A stretch of 64,000 nucleotides of DNA from Clytia hemisphaerica (lineage: Eukaryota; Cnidaria; Hydrozoa; Leptothecata; Clytiidae), in the NCBI GenBank assembly GCA_902728285.1, contig CACVBU010001155.1, positions 138,093-202,092 of the forward strand, read 5' to 3'. The translations under genes were made by a program, and so were the position numbers. Positions 12,601 to 21,930 of the stretch are shown here, piece after piece; positions within the stretch are counted from its first letter, which is position 1, and every line of letters starts with the position of its first letter. The notes under the pieces are model-generated. The model had not been told where the DNA came from. It worked only from the letters and a program-made list of their open reading frames with translations, and did not search any database.

Positions 12601-14760
12601 TCAAAGTCTCCTCTTGGGATAAAGAAAGCACCAACCATTATTCCTGCAATTATTAACAGCTTGAAAAACCAAAACCTAAAATCATGAAACACAGTTATTG
12701 AGCCATTCCATTTTATGCCCATACAGGGGGGTGGACGAACATTTCCAGGGGGTGACTTGAGCAGAATTTCCAGGGGGTCTAAAAGAGTGTGTTTTTTTTC
12801 ATTTTTCCAGGGGGTAAAAAAATATTTTAAAATTTCCAAGCGGTAAAAGACTGATTTTAGTTCGTCAACAGTCACTTAAAGGTATGAAAAGAAATTTTCC
12901 GAGGGATTTTTTACAAATTTTTCCATTTTCCAGGGGATATCAACACATTTCCAAAAAATCTTTTTTGAATTGAAAAGGTTCGTCCACCCCCCTGTATAGA
13001 GTTTAATGGAATGGTCCATTATTTGATGCGTAATTTGAATGATTATTTTGTTTGACGAAATTATTATAAAAACTGATTACAGAAACTATGTGTAACTGTA
13101 GAAAACCTGTCCTGTCAGGGGTCGAATTAACGTATCGCATTTCGCGGTTTGCAAAACATTTTCGTAAATGTACGAAGCAAAAATTCAAAAAGTCTGCAAA
13201 ATCACGATATGCAACATATCTCATCCTCTTTGAAAAATGATTAGTTCAAACATACAAGTATTTTTAATGCTTACAAATTATTCTTTTAAAGTAGAAAATG
13301 TACCGTATATTGATAAAAACGCATAAGCCAGCAGTGAAAATTCCGAGCACTTTTTTGTGGCCGTTATACAGCAAAAATACTCAATTTTGAAAATGGAACT
13401 ATACATAATTTGAAGGTAATTTATAACAACTAAAACTTTATACCCGTTCTGTAGACTTCCACGACAATCTTTTGAAGATTTCACACCGACAGTTAATATC
13501 ATCATCAGCAGAAAAAACATGATGAAAGCAAACCATACACGATACACAGATTCGAAACCCATAACATCTGCGCAATCTGCGTTGGTAATATACTGGCAGT
13601 ACGATTTCTGACTGATGAAGGGTATCTAGAAAAGAGGAGAAAAATTTATTTAAATATATTCAGAAATTGTATACAAAGTTGAGGTTTCAACATCGACTGG
13701 AATTTATCAAGGAATGTAGAAGTTACTATGGGTTTCAATGTTCAGTGAATAAATAGAAAGGGTCAAAGCAAAGGTGAAATGAGTGACAAAACTACCCTTT
13801 GGATCACACTAGTTGGAAAATGAGAAAATACCAGAAAAAACAAAACATTTTGAAATTTTCAATCAACTTCCGTGTTTTGAATATGTTTAAATTAAAATTG
13901 AAAGTGTTCTAAACGTTTAGAAGATAGGCTTAAAATTCACTATATGGTTTGATGGGCACTATAATGAAATCAAATTCTCTGAATCTTTTCTACTCTAAGA
14001 CATAAGGAAATTTTTTTTTGCCATATAACTATGTTTCCTGGGTTGCACTTACTGTCTATTTCAGATCAGGTGCTAACCCAGACCTAAAAATAGAGCAGAT
14101 CTGAGCAGATTGGAAATTTCTGCAAAACATGTCCTGTGTGGCGTAGTTGGTTACTATATACTCACATCATCTGGAGGTTTCTTGGCTAATGCTTCTTTGA
14201 CACTTGGGATGAGAAAAATGGATGACAATAGAATACCAACGATGATGAGGAACAAATACATCAACCTTGTCATAACTGATGAAACACTGCTTGGGCAGCA
14301 AGCACAACACAATGAACATGCTGATGACGCACAACAACATGCAGCCTATGGTGATAAAGAAATAAAAAAGTTGATATTTTTATAAATCAAGATCAGAAAA
14401 CAGGAAAACAAGTAAATTGACATGAAAATAGGCTGATAGGGCTCACCAATGAAATGATACTAAAATTCTAACTAAATTTCCTACCAAAAATGGAGATATC
14501 CAAGGATGTTATAAGAGAGCTAGAGAAGGTTCTTTAGGTATATGTAATTCAGTTTTCTTTAAGGCTGTTAGCAAAATGCACAGATGGCAATAAGGACAAT
14601 GAAGAGCGTTCCCAGGTCATTCTCAGATATCTTAATAGTTATATATACAGTATAGAGTACAAAAGAGACATTTAAGAAAACTGCTTGAAATGACAGAACT
14701 GGAATAGATAAAAAAAATTAAACGTACCTGTGCAGCACAAACACCAAGCACGCAACCCAT
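606..14760 (-). CDS. SERINC: SERINC-family serine incorporator, 12 exons, 452 aa
   Basis: Multipass membrane protein of the SERINC/TDE1 family; members are linked to serine-lipid synthesis and phospholipid scrambling, and some vertebrate members restrict retroviruses. Coding exons in transcription order: 14728-14760, 14166-14345, 13444-13625, 12596-12675, 12082-12175, 11510-11547, 11064-11200, 10394-10490, 7577-7663, 6727-6867, 2198-2327, 606-765. Every junction is GT..AG and the phases join into one 1359-nt frame ending in TAA at 606-608. Family landmarks: start [14 protein letters not shown], Cys-rich early segment, [60 protein letters not shown], an acidic loop before [19 protein letters not shown], then [15 protein letters not shown]. 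About ten hydrophobic segments are visible and the length fits the family (about 450-470 aa). The central loop before the acidic stretch is shorter than in human SERINC3. Exon 7 (first base 11200) was set by phase; the nearer AG before ACTTTGG breaks the frame. Paralogue number cannot be assigned. Confidence 0.95.
966..1541. mobile_element. MITE with 7-bp target duplication, interrupted by a second MITE
   Basis: Terminal inverted repeats begin CATAGTATAAGAAAGCC at the left (interrupted after CATAGTATAA) and end GGCTTTCTTATACTATG at the right. The repeat continues inward as CGCGGCTGGAATGTTT. A perfect 7-bp direct repeat GTTTGAG flanks it at 959-965 and 1542-1548. It sits in the last SERINC intron and has no coding capacity. 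Confidence 0.88.
976..1340. mobile_element. Harbinger-like MITE nested in the left TIR of the 966-1541 element
   Basis: The ends are AGGCCGCTACCCACTCAGC and its inverse GCTGAGTGGGTAGCGGCCT, and the inverted repeat runs on past TTTTATGGTCG. TAA is duplicated at 973-975 and 1341-1343. Removing the element and one TAA restores CATAGTATAAGAAAGCC, matching the intact opposite arm of the host MITE. A 3-bp TAA duplication with GGCC-type ends suggests PIF/Harbinger; the superfamily is inferred. Confidence 0.88.
2799..4505. mobile_element. Foldback element with ~300-bp inverted arms
   Basis: The arms 2799-3101 and 4205-4505 are near-identical inverted copies, starting AGCCACTCAGCTGATG and ending near GCACATGCGCAG, around about 1.1 kb of AT-rich sequence. 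Each arm has an open frame of about 84 codons translating almost identically ([16 protein letters not shown], then [17 protein letters not shown]). No catalytic motif is seen. The element lies in the SERINC intron between exons 10 and 11, and transcripts of the intron could form a long hairpin. Confidence 0.82.
5390..6570 (-). repeat. GGTCTGTAAAATACC-motif element, copy 1
   Basis: In reverse complement this stretch follows 37140-38530 for most of its length. Shared phrases include GCACCAAATATGAATTGGCAT, CCCCCTCTAAC, TTGTGAGGCAACTC, ATAATACAAGTT and ATCTACCAC..TCGAAATTTCAA. Both copies hold several variants of GGTCTGTAAAATACC facing both ways (here near 5483, 5670 and 6303). No clear terminal repeats or coding region were found. 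It lies in the SERINC intron between exons 10 and 11. Confidence 0.72.
6975..7260. repeat. G-tract dispersed repeat (GGTTGGAATAA units)
   Basis: Two or three degenerate units of TAATAAGCGGGG..GGTTGGAATAARAATGTCCTGGGTGGAAAATTTT are repeated in tandem. A second copy in the same orientation lies at 18200-18365 and an inverted partial copy at 48170-48290, which also shares the start CTCTCGGGTACCTAATAGCC. It is non-coding and lies in the SERINC intron between exons 9 and 10. Confidence 0.7.
7709..7870. mobile_element. Small MITE, ~160 bp
   Basis: The ends are inverted copies: TTTAAGCCTAGTACTCACTT at the left and AAGTGAGTACCAACCTTTAA at the right, continuing inward as GTTTAGAAAATT / AATTTTCTACAC. 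The middle holds variants of TCTAAGTGCGTCTAAC. It is non-coding and lies in the SERINC intron between exons 8 and 9. Confidence 0.78.
8908..10289. mobile_element. ORF1-only element bounded by short inverted repeats
   Basis: The block holding the retrotransposon ORF1-like gene is bounded by CCCCCCCCTAATTTCAATGGTT at the left and AACCATTGAAGCTGGGGGGGG at the right, an imperfect inverted pair of about 20 bp. No reverse transcriptase lies downstream of the ORF. The ORF lies in the same orientation as SERINC, inside its intron between exons 8 and 9. The ends may instead be a chance match helped by the G tracts. Confidence 0.5.
9038..10210 (-). CDS. Retrotransposon ORF1-like protein: PHD-type zinc finger, coiled coil, RRM-like C-terminus (390 aa)
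   Basis: Intact 390-codon frame, unlike any host gene here. Residues 39-90 form a C4HC3 PHD-type zinc finger (C39, C44, C55, C58, H63, C66, C87, C90). A Lys/Glu-rich, likely coiled-coil segment spans about 105-205. A conserved block from about 210 (KLNIIVFGF, then HHRLGNRK, then [16 protein letters not shown]) resembles the RNA-binding end of LINE ORF1 proteins. The charged tail ends [14 protein letters not shown]. No endonuclease/RT frame accompanies it, so it is a solo ORF1 copy, a non-autonomous derivative or a domesticated gene. The uninterrupted frame implies recent insertion or selection. The first ATG is used; MKITSK is out of frame and not the start. Confidence 0.72.
   Translation of the reverse strand: MQRSSEKWLKTNKNIKIHENNIKMDKDQPFEAASPPQACTPSRCTNDEDLDRLECKKCKRSVHYECTQLPLYQLQIFVTSYNDHYLCSNCVRITKNLRNKVGKNTQHMMQNELKKKDDVIQKLNNEVNTNTKTRDSIKNDLKIFLAGKLQEMEEKTRTMIKEEIKHTTEIMTETSNKTYAEITKKHKEDLRSAEQQKRKEESEKEDIDSRKLNIIVFGFLQYSGPDKEKEENGEKYDIFRFRELLEDINVPEINVTHHRLGNRKTKNGPSLKVTLQSQHDKDLIMKNLHMLKETCFCQVSITEDFTINERKKIKEMHEQAKKLNKDNNNKDFNWRVTGSPRTKLRIVKKLQNQTNISSNYNEPQKYTTEEIVSDWASTDDVDYSSTDDDE
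10572..10793 (-). mobile_element. tRNA-derived SINE with 12-bp target duplication
   Basis: The 198-bp body (10584-10781) is read on the minus strand. Its 5' end is tRNA-like: GTGCAGTGGTAGAGCATCC matches box A, and the GTGGGTGCTTGATGCACC hairpin sits in the box B/T-arm position. The 3' end is an ACTT-repeat tail. A perfect 12-bp direct repeat CTTGAGTCTAAG flanks it at 10572-10583 and 10782-10793. It lies in the SERINC intron between exons 7 and 8. Confidence 0.88.
12702..13016. mobile_element. MITE with CAGGGGGGTGG terminal repeats
   Basis: ATACAGGGGGGTGGACGAAC at 12721 is mirrored by GTTCGTCCACCCCCCTGTAT ending at 12997, and a weaker inverted match (CCATTCCATT) extends outward to 12702/13016. 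The middle repeats TTTCCAGGGGGT. TA lies on both sides of the CAGGG/CCCTG ends. It is non-coding and lies in the SERINC intron between exons 3 and 4. Confidence 0.8.
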
Positions 14761-14808
14761 CTTGATTATTTATTTCACAATCTATATATTTATTGTTTCA
14801 ATTTTTCT

Positions 14809-14830
14809 TCCTGAAAATGAAAATAAACAA
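14809..14830 (-). promoter_or_regulatory. 3' splice-acceptor-like site in the SERINC 5' leader
   Basis: On the minus strand a T-rich tract leads to TTTATTTTCATTTTCAG ending at 14811, 50 bases before the SERINC ATG. I see no strong donor in the 207 bases between this site and the ALKBH1 stop. It may be the acceptor of a 5'UTR intron that starts farther upstream, or a spliced-leader trans-splice site. Confidence 0.5.
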
Positions 14831-15017
14831 AATAAGTTTACAGTCTTCAATGATGTAGATTATTAGTAGATTATAAGTTGATTATTATGGTCATCTTTAA
14901 ACACTGAGAGGAACAAAGGTTAGAGGAAGTAATACAAAGGAATGGCCATTAAATCTTTGTAGATAAAATTTTGGATAACATATAAAATCATTACAAAAAT
15001 ACAATAATTAATAATAA

Positions 15018-16070
15018 TTAATCATCAGCCTGTTTGTCACCACTGTCCAGCTTATATTTATGAACTTGTCGAATATTTATATTAATCCTGGTATTAGAAA
15101 TATATTCAGAAAATTCTTTCCAGTCATTTGATGCCATTGCATTGTTCCAAATACAACCATCAATCTCTTTTTTATTAACATTTATATTGCTGTTATCACT
15201 TTCTAGTACCAAAGGACAATCTCCAATATTCTCTGGAGTTGTTTTAGATGGTTTGGTAATGATGCAAGGAACAGCATGAAAGGCAACACGTGAAGGCCCT
15301 GTCATCAACATAATATCACCAGAACGCACCCAGATAGCCTCTGGTTTGACATCTCTAGTTGGGCCTCCAATGAGGTATATAGCAGATTGACCAAAACTAT
15401 AACTGATAAGCGGTTGACATAATTCTTCTTCATAATGATCAGTATGTCCGCCCATACTTGCACCTTCAGGGTAATAATTAATTATACCAGTTTCAGCATA
15501 ATAGTCTGGAAATTTAAAGACAGAAGCAATGGTCTTGGTTAAGCAAGCTAGGTCATCAGGAAAACCAAAGTACTGTTTTGCTTTATAATCGACAACATTG
15601 TAATCAAAATGGTATCCCATGTGTACCCACCTCAGTTTCTGGATAAATGAATTATCTGTGGGTGATTTTTCCTTACTGATATCCCAGAGTGTCTTCTTAT
15701 CATTTTCAAGAGTCATTAATACATCAAGGTTTGAAGGAAAAGGTTTTTTGGTGTAGTCTGTCAATGCTCTCTTTACCCAATGACTTTGTGAGTCAGCACT
15801 TAGAAAAGGGTTTGGAACTACAAGAAAACCTGGACATGATGTAAGCTCATAAACTTTCCATTCTTTAGGATTTTTCAATCCAATTTTGTGATAATCAAAA
15901 GTAGCTTGATGAGGTGCAACAGTAATTTCCTTCAAAAGCGCTCCATATTTTTCAGGTTGCTGGAAATCAATAACTTTGGAAAAGTCAGGTAATGGCTTTT
16001 TCTTTTTGTATCGCTTATATTCTTTGAAAATTTGATCATTTTCTCTGTCATATTTTCCTTGACATTGCAT
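15018..16070 (-). CDS. ALKBH1: ALKBH1-type Fe(II)/2-oxoglutarate dioxygenase, 350 aa, intronless
   Basis: Nucleic-acid dioxygenase of the AlkB family; ALKBH1 members act on methylated tRNA and other nucleic acids in mitochondria and nucleus. The family core is clear: YPGF-like SCPGFLVVPNPFL (78-90), KLRWVHMGYHFDY (145-157), GIINYYPEGASMGGHTDH (195-212), LISYSFGQSAIYLIGG (221-236), RSGDIMLMTG (249-258), FHAVP (264-268) and NTRININIRQV (326-336). The iron triad is H209, D211 and H265; the 2OG-binding arginines are R328 and R334. Length is close to the vertebrate protein (about 389 aa), shorter mainly at the C-terminus. The whole CDS is one exon, unlike the split genes beside it. The stop is 258 bases upstream of the SERINC ATG on the same strand, with no AATAAA between. 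Confidence 0.95.
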   Translation of the reverse strand: MQCQGKYDRENDQIFKEYKRYKKKKPLPDFSKVIDFQQPEKYGALLKEITVAPHQATFDYHKIGLKNPKEWKVYELTSCPGFLVVPNPFLSADSQSHWVKRALTDYTKKPFPSNLDVLMTLENDKKTLWDISKEKSPTDNSFIQKLRWVHMGYHFDYNVVDYKAKQYFGFPDDLACLTKTIASVFKFPDYYAETGIINYYPEGASMGGHTDHYEEELCQPLISYSFGQSAIYLIGGPTRDVKPEAIWVRSGDIMLMTGPSRVAFHAVPCIITKPSKTTPENIGDCPLVLESDNSNINVNKKEIDGCIWNNAMASNDWKEFSEYISNTRININIRQVHKYKLDSGDKQADD

Positions 16071-16442
16071 GATTTTAAAATAATTGTGACCTACATTTGT
16101 TATTATAGCTAGCTTTTTTATCTATATTTTTCCATGTTTTGGTTGTCTAAGATGACAGAGGTGTTTGTGTATATTTAACACAATTATTAAAGCAATCAAA
16201 CATCCCTCAGCCAAATTTACATCTTTGTCATACCATATTTTGTAGTTGAGCATCCATTGAGAGAATGTGCAGAGGGAATTCATAAATTCATTTCAGAATT
16301 TTTTTAAAAATACTTAACCAGTTAAATATTTTTCTGTAAAAGTCTGTCTCAAAATTTCTATATATTTATTTGCATAAATTCATTAGAATTACTTTCGCAA
16401 AAAGCAATTACATAATAATACGATGGCCCAGAAGGCTCATTA

Positions 16443-16620
16443 TTGCTGCGCGCGAGAACATGACTGTGCGCGAGAAATATGCTGTGCGAGCGAGAAATAT
16501 GTTGTGCGCGGGAGAAATATGTTGTGCGAGCGAGAAATATGTTGTGCGAGCGAGAAATATGTTGTGTGTGCGAAATGTATGTTGTGCGCGCGAGAAGATG
16601 TTATCGTGCGCGAGAGAATA
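16443..16620 (+). repeat. ~20-bp tandem array, left arm
   Basis: About eight units of GCGAGCGAGAAATATGTTGT with variants (GCGCGGGAGAAATATGTTGT, GTGTGCGAAATGTATGTTGT). It is CpG-rich against an AT-rich background. Open frames through it on both strands are by-products of the unit length. Confidence 0.85.
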
Positions 16621-17489
16621 TAGTCTAGTGCGAAAGCAAAGGAGACATACATTAGCAAAGCAGATATAGTTTAACTTCCAAAAATAATGATTCCAGTCCT
16701 GAAATCGTGTCGCTGTTAATTTCATTCGGGTCCTCAAAATGTATACAAAGATAAACAATCATATCCAAAATGATAGACAAAGTCGCGCAAAATGTTAAAA
16801 GTTGTTGCGGTTTTGTGGTCATTGCGAGGGGAAGAAAGGACCTTATTCGCAGCAATCTAAAATCTTACTAAAACGAAGTTTTTCAATTTTGTCAGTGGGT
16901 CCAATTGACCCTAAAGTGACTCTAAATGGGTCCAGGGCACTCAGTTGTGACTCTCGAGTCCAACCCTGACCCTAACTGTAGTGACCCAATAAGCGACAAA
17001 TACGTCATTAAAGAACGTCACAATACGTCACTAAAGAACATCACATTTTCGTCTAATCAAAAAAATGGTTTAGGCCCTCCACAACCCCGACCGATAAAGT
17101 GAGTCCACCCCTCCCGGATTATTTGACTTGGTTCTAGCCATTAAATATCCACTACCGGTTGAAAATTACGCATGCGCAGTATTATGAAATAAAATTGCGA
17201 GAAAGGTCCTTACTCCCTGTGTTGCTGTGGTCCATGATTGATTGCCAAGCTAAATATTCATCATTGGCTATATATTCATCATTCATATTCGCAAACTAAA
17301 TATTCATCATTCATTCTGGTTGAAAACCTTTTACCGAAGAACCTTGTTAAGCTGAAATCAGTCAAAAAACATGTGTTTTGAGGGCATGTATTCTACAGAC
17401 TTGAATCATAAATTCCAGACTCTAATCACAGGAGGGAGGGCGGAAAGGGCGGAATTAATAAAATCAAACATCTACTTTGATTTTTGTGC

Positions 17490-17660
17490 TCGCGCGCACA
17501 GTATTTTTTTTCTCGCACACAATTTCCAACTTGTGTGCGCACAACATACTTCTCGCGCGCATAATATACTTCTCATGCGCACAACATACTTCTCGCGCGC
17601 ACAATATACTTTTCTCGCTCGCACAACATATTTCTCGCGCACAGTCATGTTCTCGCGTGC
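17490..17660 (-). repeat. ~20-bp tandem array, right arm
   Basis: Inverted counterpart of 16443-16620: about eight units of ACAACATACTTCTCGCGCGC with variants. It is more diverged from unit to unit than the left array. Confidence 0.85.
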
Positions 17661-18052
17661 AGCAATAATGAGCCTTCTGGGCCATCGTATAATAATTACT
17701 TTTCCAAAACTATGTGGAGACCAAGGAAAATAATCTAAAGAATAAAAGATTAATTTTTCCATCTTCATTCTTCTCATTCTTCTTCTTCATTTTTCAATTT
17801 TTCAAAAATGTTTTATCTATTTCATTGTTCTCGTTGGAAATATCTTTCCGATGTTAGCTTTCTAATATAGCATGGATGGATGCTGAGAAAATGCTCAAAA
17901 ACTAAAGTGTCCACATAGATTTGGAAAAGTAATTATTATATTTTTAATTACTTTTTGCGAAAGTAATTCTAATGAATTTATGCAAATAAATATATAGAAA
18001 TTTTGAGACAGACTTTAACAGAAAAATATTTGACTGGCAAAGTATTTTTAAC

Positions 18053-21000
18053 TTAGAAATTAATTAACATAATAATTAACATAATTTTCTAATATAGAAT
18101 GACTGATAACTGAGAAAATGCTCAAAAACTAAAATGTCCACATACTTTTGAGACAGACTTTAGCTATAACTCAAGATAACAATCTCAGGTATATACCTAA
18201 TTCTCAAAACTTAATAAGCGAGGGGGGGTTGGAATAAAAATGTCCTGGGTGGAAAATTTTTGAAAAGGAAGCTAATGTAATGCAGTAGAATTAGGGCAAA
18301 AAAAGTAACTTTCAAAAATATTTTCCCAAATATTAATAAGCGCTAGTTTGGAACAAAAATGTCCTGCAGCTTGGTAAATACCGTGTCTTTCCATTTCAAG
18401 AAATGACTAGCAAGTCAATGATGATGCAAGAAATCAACAAAAGAAACCAATAAAAGACCAATGAGAAAAACCATAAGTGGGAAAAAATGATTGTTTGCCA
18501 ATCTTGGGGATTTGCCAAACCCAAAATTAGATTGGCGGGTTTCATGAGTTTTCCTGTGGTATATACATGAAGACTCCCGGGATTGGCAAACATGAAGAAA
18601 TAAAATAAAAACTCAAAATTCACCCCTGGAAAAGAAATATTTAGATTGTTTTATTTTGTTCAATCGCAAACGCTTGTGAAAGCGCCAAAATGTTTTACTA
18701 TCCAATCACAGCGAAATCGATTGCTTTAATTTTTCCAATCAAAAAATTGCTATACCATTGTTTAAAAAGAAGCATCCAATCAAATGAAGGTAAAGTGCTT
18801 TCATCCAATCAGAAAGGATTCTTTGAAATAGTGCGTTACTATTTCAAAGAATCAAATTCCCGCTTTCGTTTGAGAACTCAAGATAAGAAAAAATTCAACC
18901 CTTAGAATCAACGATTGAACCAAATAAAGTTATATGACTACTCATTTTCCAAGATGCCGAAAAGCCATTAGCGCCAAAAATTAGAACTAGTGGTTAACCC
19001 TCATCATACACAGCAATCTTATTGGTTGAAATTTAAAAAAGACTTTCCAAAGGAGCAAATTACGCATAGGGTCCACCTGGGTCCACCCCCCAGAAATTAG
19101 GGGGTACCTCAAAAAAAAAGTGCTAAAAAAGCCAGGTACCTGGAAGATTTCTTAAATTTAGGGGGTACCTGAAATGTTTGGGGGTATTTGCATTTTCACA
19201 AGTGGGGGTGGGGGTGGGGGCTGTTGTTTTGTATGAACATGGTGGCCAGCCATGGGATCATCCCCCCAGGAAGATGGGGGGGAATCAGATTTTGGTGCCA
19301 GGGGGGAAGTGAAAATTTCAAGCTTGATGGGGGAGAAAGGCGAATAGGGGGTATATTCAGTCCTCTACCTAGTGGGGGAGTAATAGGATAAATACAGACC
19401 TTCCTGGTGTGTTTGGGCATTCAGGCTTATGAGCCTGTCTTTCTAATGATTTTGAGAGTCTTTTTTTTGCTATAGTAGCTTGCGAATTGAGGTGAGTCTG
19501 GATCATCACTTCGCAACCCTTATACAATTTGGCTAGGGGGATTTCCCAATTGGGGGGAGAACAAATTTTAAAGACAGGTGAGGGGAAGGCCAGATGGGGG
19601 ATTTTAGCTCATATTATTAGGGGGGACCAAAAAGCTGGAGGACGCCATGCCAGCGACCCTTGAATTCCTTGAAACACCCTTGATTTTTTTCCTGCCCTAT
19701 TATTCAACAATATTATTTTGGGGACCCTTGAGGTGCAAGATTTATACCCTTGAAACCCTTCAAATGCCAAATTTTGTGGCCATTTTCAGCCATTTTAACT
19801 TTCCAAAATATTTCTGTGGGATACAAACATCAGTGAATTAAATGAGAAAACATACTTTTGAAGCCTCTGAGACTCCAAGGGGATTGAAAAGACTGATTTG
19901 TCTGAAAGATTTCATGGTTTTAATGATTTTGTTAAAGAAAACGTCTTAGGGGTATTTTATGCATTTAAGGGGAGTGGAGGATTCAACCTTGAGAGTTGAA
20001 AATTCAACCTTTCTGCTATTGTCAACAGATTTCATTGAAAAACTTTAAAACTAGCAAAGATTGACTAAAAACCCTAGAAACCCTTGAAAGTATGTGGTAA
20101 AAACCCTTGAAAGCCTGGAAAATTAGTCAAAAATGACCTTGAAACCCTTGAATTTGTTGAAAAAGAAGTGATGTTCTTTTATTCAATAATTTTTTACGGC
20201 ACTTTGTTGACAAGGTAAAAGAGATAAGACTAGCAGCCTAGTTTCTAATCCTGATATAGGAGTTTATAAGCTTAGACTGTCAGGATTAGAAACTAGGCTA
20301 GTCTTACCTCTTTATCTTTCCCTTAACAAGAATACAATGCTGACAAGTTGACACAACACATTGACAAGTAATCCTTGAGAGAAGTTTATATCAAAATCTG
20401 TATCAAAAACAAAAGTGGTCTCTTCTATTGATTGCTTCCCGGCACTCCTTTGCAGCTGTTTTTCAACTTTCCACCAATGAAATTGTCGCATTTCACACAG
20501 CCCTTATTTTTGACATCTGTGGCCTCTTGAGTCTCAGTTCCTTGCACAATGGGCAGCTATAAAATCTCACACTTTATATATTTGTTTTAATCCGTGATCA
20601 AGACTTAGGTTTTTTCTCATTTTCAATTTTCTGAAGAAAGCGGGAATTGATGCAAGAGTTAGATGGTCAGCAATAAAGTATATACCATAAAAACTCATTG
20701 AATAAAAGAAGAACTTTAAATCTTAAATATTTTCATTTTGAAGAATTGGTGCAAAAAAGTGAAAGATAGAAAAGTTTTATTTTTTATTTGTTTAATCGAA
20801 AAGGGGATTTGGAAAACATTAAAAGTTTGATTCTTTGCACAAACCCCTGTAACTATGGGAAAGCACTCCGTTTCTAAGATGTTGGCTTGAAATCAAAAGT
20901 GAAACCACTGAAAACGAAAGTAAATTCACCAGGCCGAAAAACAAATCCCGTAATTTTGATAAAAAGGAGTTTTTGGTCTATACTCTGCCATTTTTAAACC

Positions 21001-21160
21001 ATACAGGGGTATATATTGACAAACTTTTTCAGGGGTTTTGAGATTTTCTGAGGGGTTTCAGCATATATCTAAATTTCCAAGCTGATTAGGGCTCCTCAAA
21101 TGTCATCAATAGTTGTTTTTTTCCAGGCCCTTTTTTATTTGTCAAAGAATAAGGTCATGG
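18053..21160. other. Intergenic stretch, no gene recognised
   Basis: It contains the second GGTTGGAATAA repeat (18200-18365), a G-rich zone around 19060-19620 with repeated AGGGGGTACCT and GTGGGGGTGGGGGTGGGGG, and repeats of CCCTTGAAACCCTTG around 19660-20160. The hairpin at 20214-20320 is listed separately. Open frames here are short and match nothing I know. Confidence 0.6.
20214..20320. mobile_element. Short hairpin MITE, ~105 bp
   Basis: GCCTAGTTTCTAATCCTG and CAGGATTAGAAACTAGGC form a perfect inverted pair within a longer one (GTAAAAGAGATAAGACTAGC / CTAGTCTTACCTCTTTATC). The loop is about 30 bases. It is non-coding. Confidence 0.75.
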
Positions 21161-21166
21161 TCACAA

Positions 21167-21597
21167 ATAAGTTGTGTTCGCGTCCTCTGACAGACTCACT
21201 TTCTATCTTAAAAATCTGACCCTTTTCTAGTCGGAAAGTCGGAAAATTTGTCAGATTTTTAGCAATATTATTCAAAGAATTTTGTAGATTCAGCATAGCC
21301 AGGCAGCGTTTTGATTATCGAGTGTTTTTAAGATTGTTATCCGCAATTTTTCAAAGATTTTTTGCGTTAAAAAGTGCTGCGCAACTGCTTTATGCGCAGT
21401 TGTGATATGCAAAATAATCACATTACAGCTCACTCTCTCACGCACTCAATGATTTTTTCCGCCTGAACAATATGCTCAGAGCGCATTTTTCCAATGATTT
21501 TAGCACCGCTTGATCACTTATATTCAGAGCGCATTTTTTTGATGATTTAAGACCAACTCACAATTTAGGGCTGGGAATGACGCGAACACAACTTATA
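21167..21597. mobile_element. MITE with ATAAGTTGTGTTCGCGTC ends
   Basis: ATAAGTTGTGTTCGCGTC at the left is mirrored by GACGCGAACACAACTTAT at the right. The interior near 21420-21540 repeats CAGAGCGCATTTTT. A fragment of the same family, including CAACTCACTTTCTATC, is at 32808-32898. The right end abuts the next MITE. Confidence 0.8.
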
Positions 21598-21780
21598 GAC
21601 CTTTTTTCAAAGAGGACGTCCTGTTGAGAATAATTATGTAGTCGAGCCATAAAAACAATGATAGAGCCATGCATAATTACTGTATCATGCATATTGTAAT
21701 AATTATGCATGGTTTTATCATTGTTTTTCTGCTGGACTACATAATTATTCAACAGGGTGGCCTCTTTGAAAAAAGGTCTA
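21596..21780. mobile_element. Palindromic MITE, 185 bp
   Basis: TAGACCTTTTTTCAAAGAGG and its inverse close a near-complete palindrome that continues through TGTTGAGAATAATTATGTAG and ATGCATAATTA. Its left end overlaps the right end of the 21167-21597 element by two bases, so one probably inserted at the edge of the other. Confidence 0.8.
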
Positions 21781-21930
21781 TTGGTGACCCAGAGGTCTAA
21801 AACACTAAATTTTACGTTCACAACTGTTTATCCAGGGGGCTACCTAGCTAGCTATATCCCTGTATAATTTTTTTTTGGAATAGCCCATTGTAAAACAAAC
21901 TGAGAACAAAGTTCACAAATTCTAAAAATA

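Larger units (their letters stand above)
16303..18052. mobile_element. Foldback-like element with tandem-repeat inverted arms
   Basis: The outer arms 16303-16408 and 17940-18052 are inverted copies (shared AAAATTTCTATATATTTATT and TGCATAAATTCATTAGAATT). The inner arms start at TACGATGGCCCAGAAGGCTC and each run into a tandem array of a roughly 20-bp GC-rich unit (16443-16620; 17490-17660). The right arm carries about 235 extra bases (17706-17940). Long inverted arms made of short tandem units are the hallmark of Foldback elements. No transposase frame is visible. It lies just upstream of ALKBH1. Confidence 0.8.

Noticed and set aside
16440-16620. CRISPR-like direct repeats
   Set aside because: Units are contiguous, with no unique spacers, in a eukaryotic intron-bearing context.
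16370-16758. Overlapping open frames with repeats such as ARTTYFSLAQH
   Set aside because: They follow the roughly 20-bp tandem array of the Foldback-like arm on both strands; no non-repeat domain exists.
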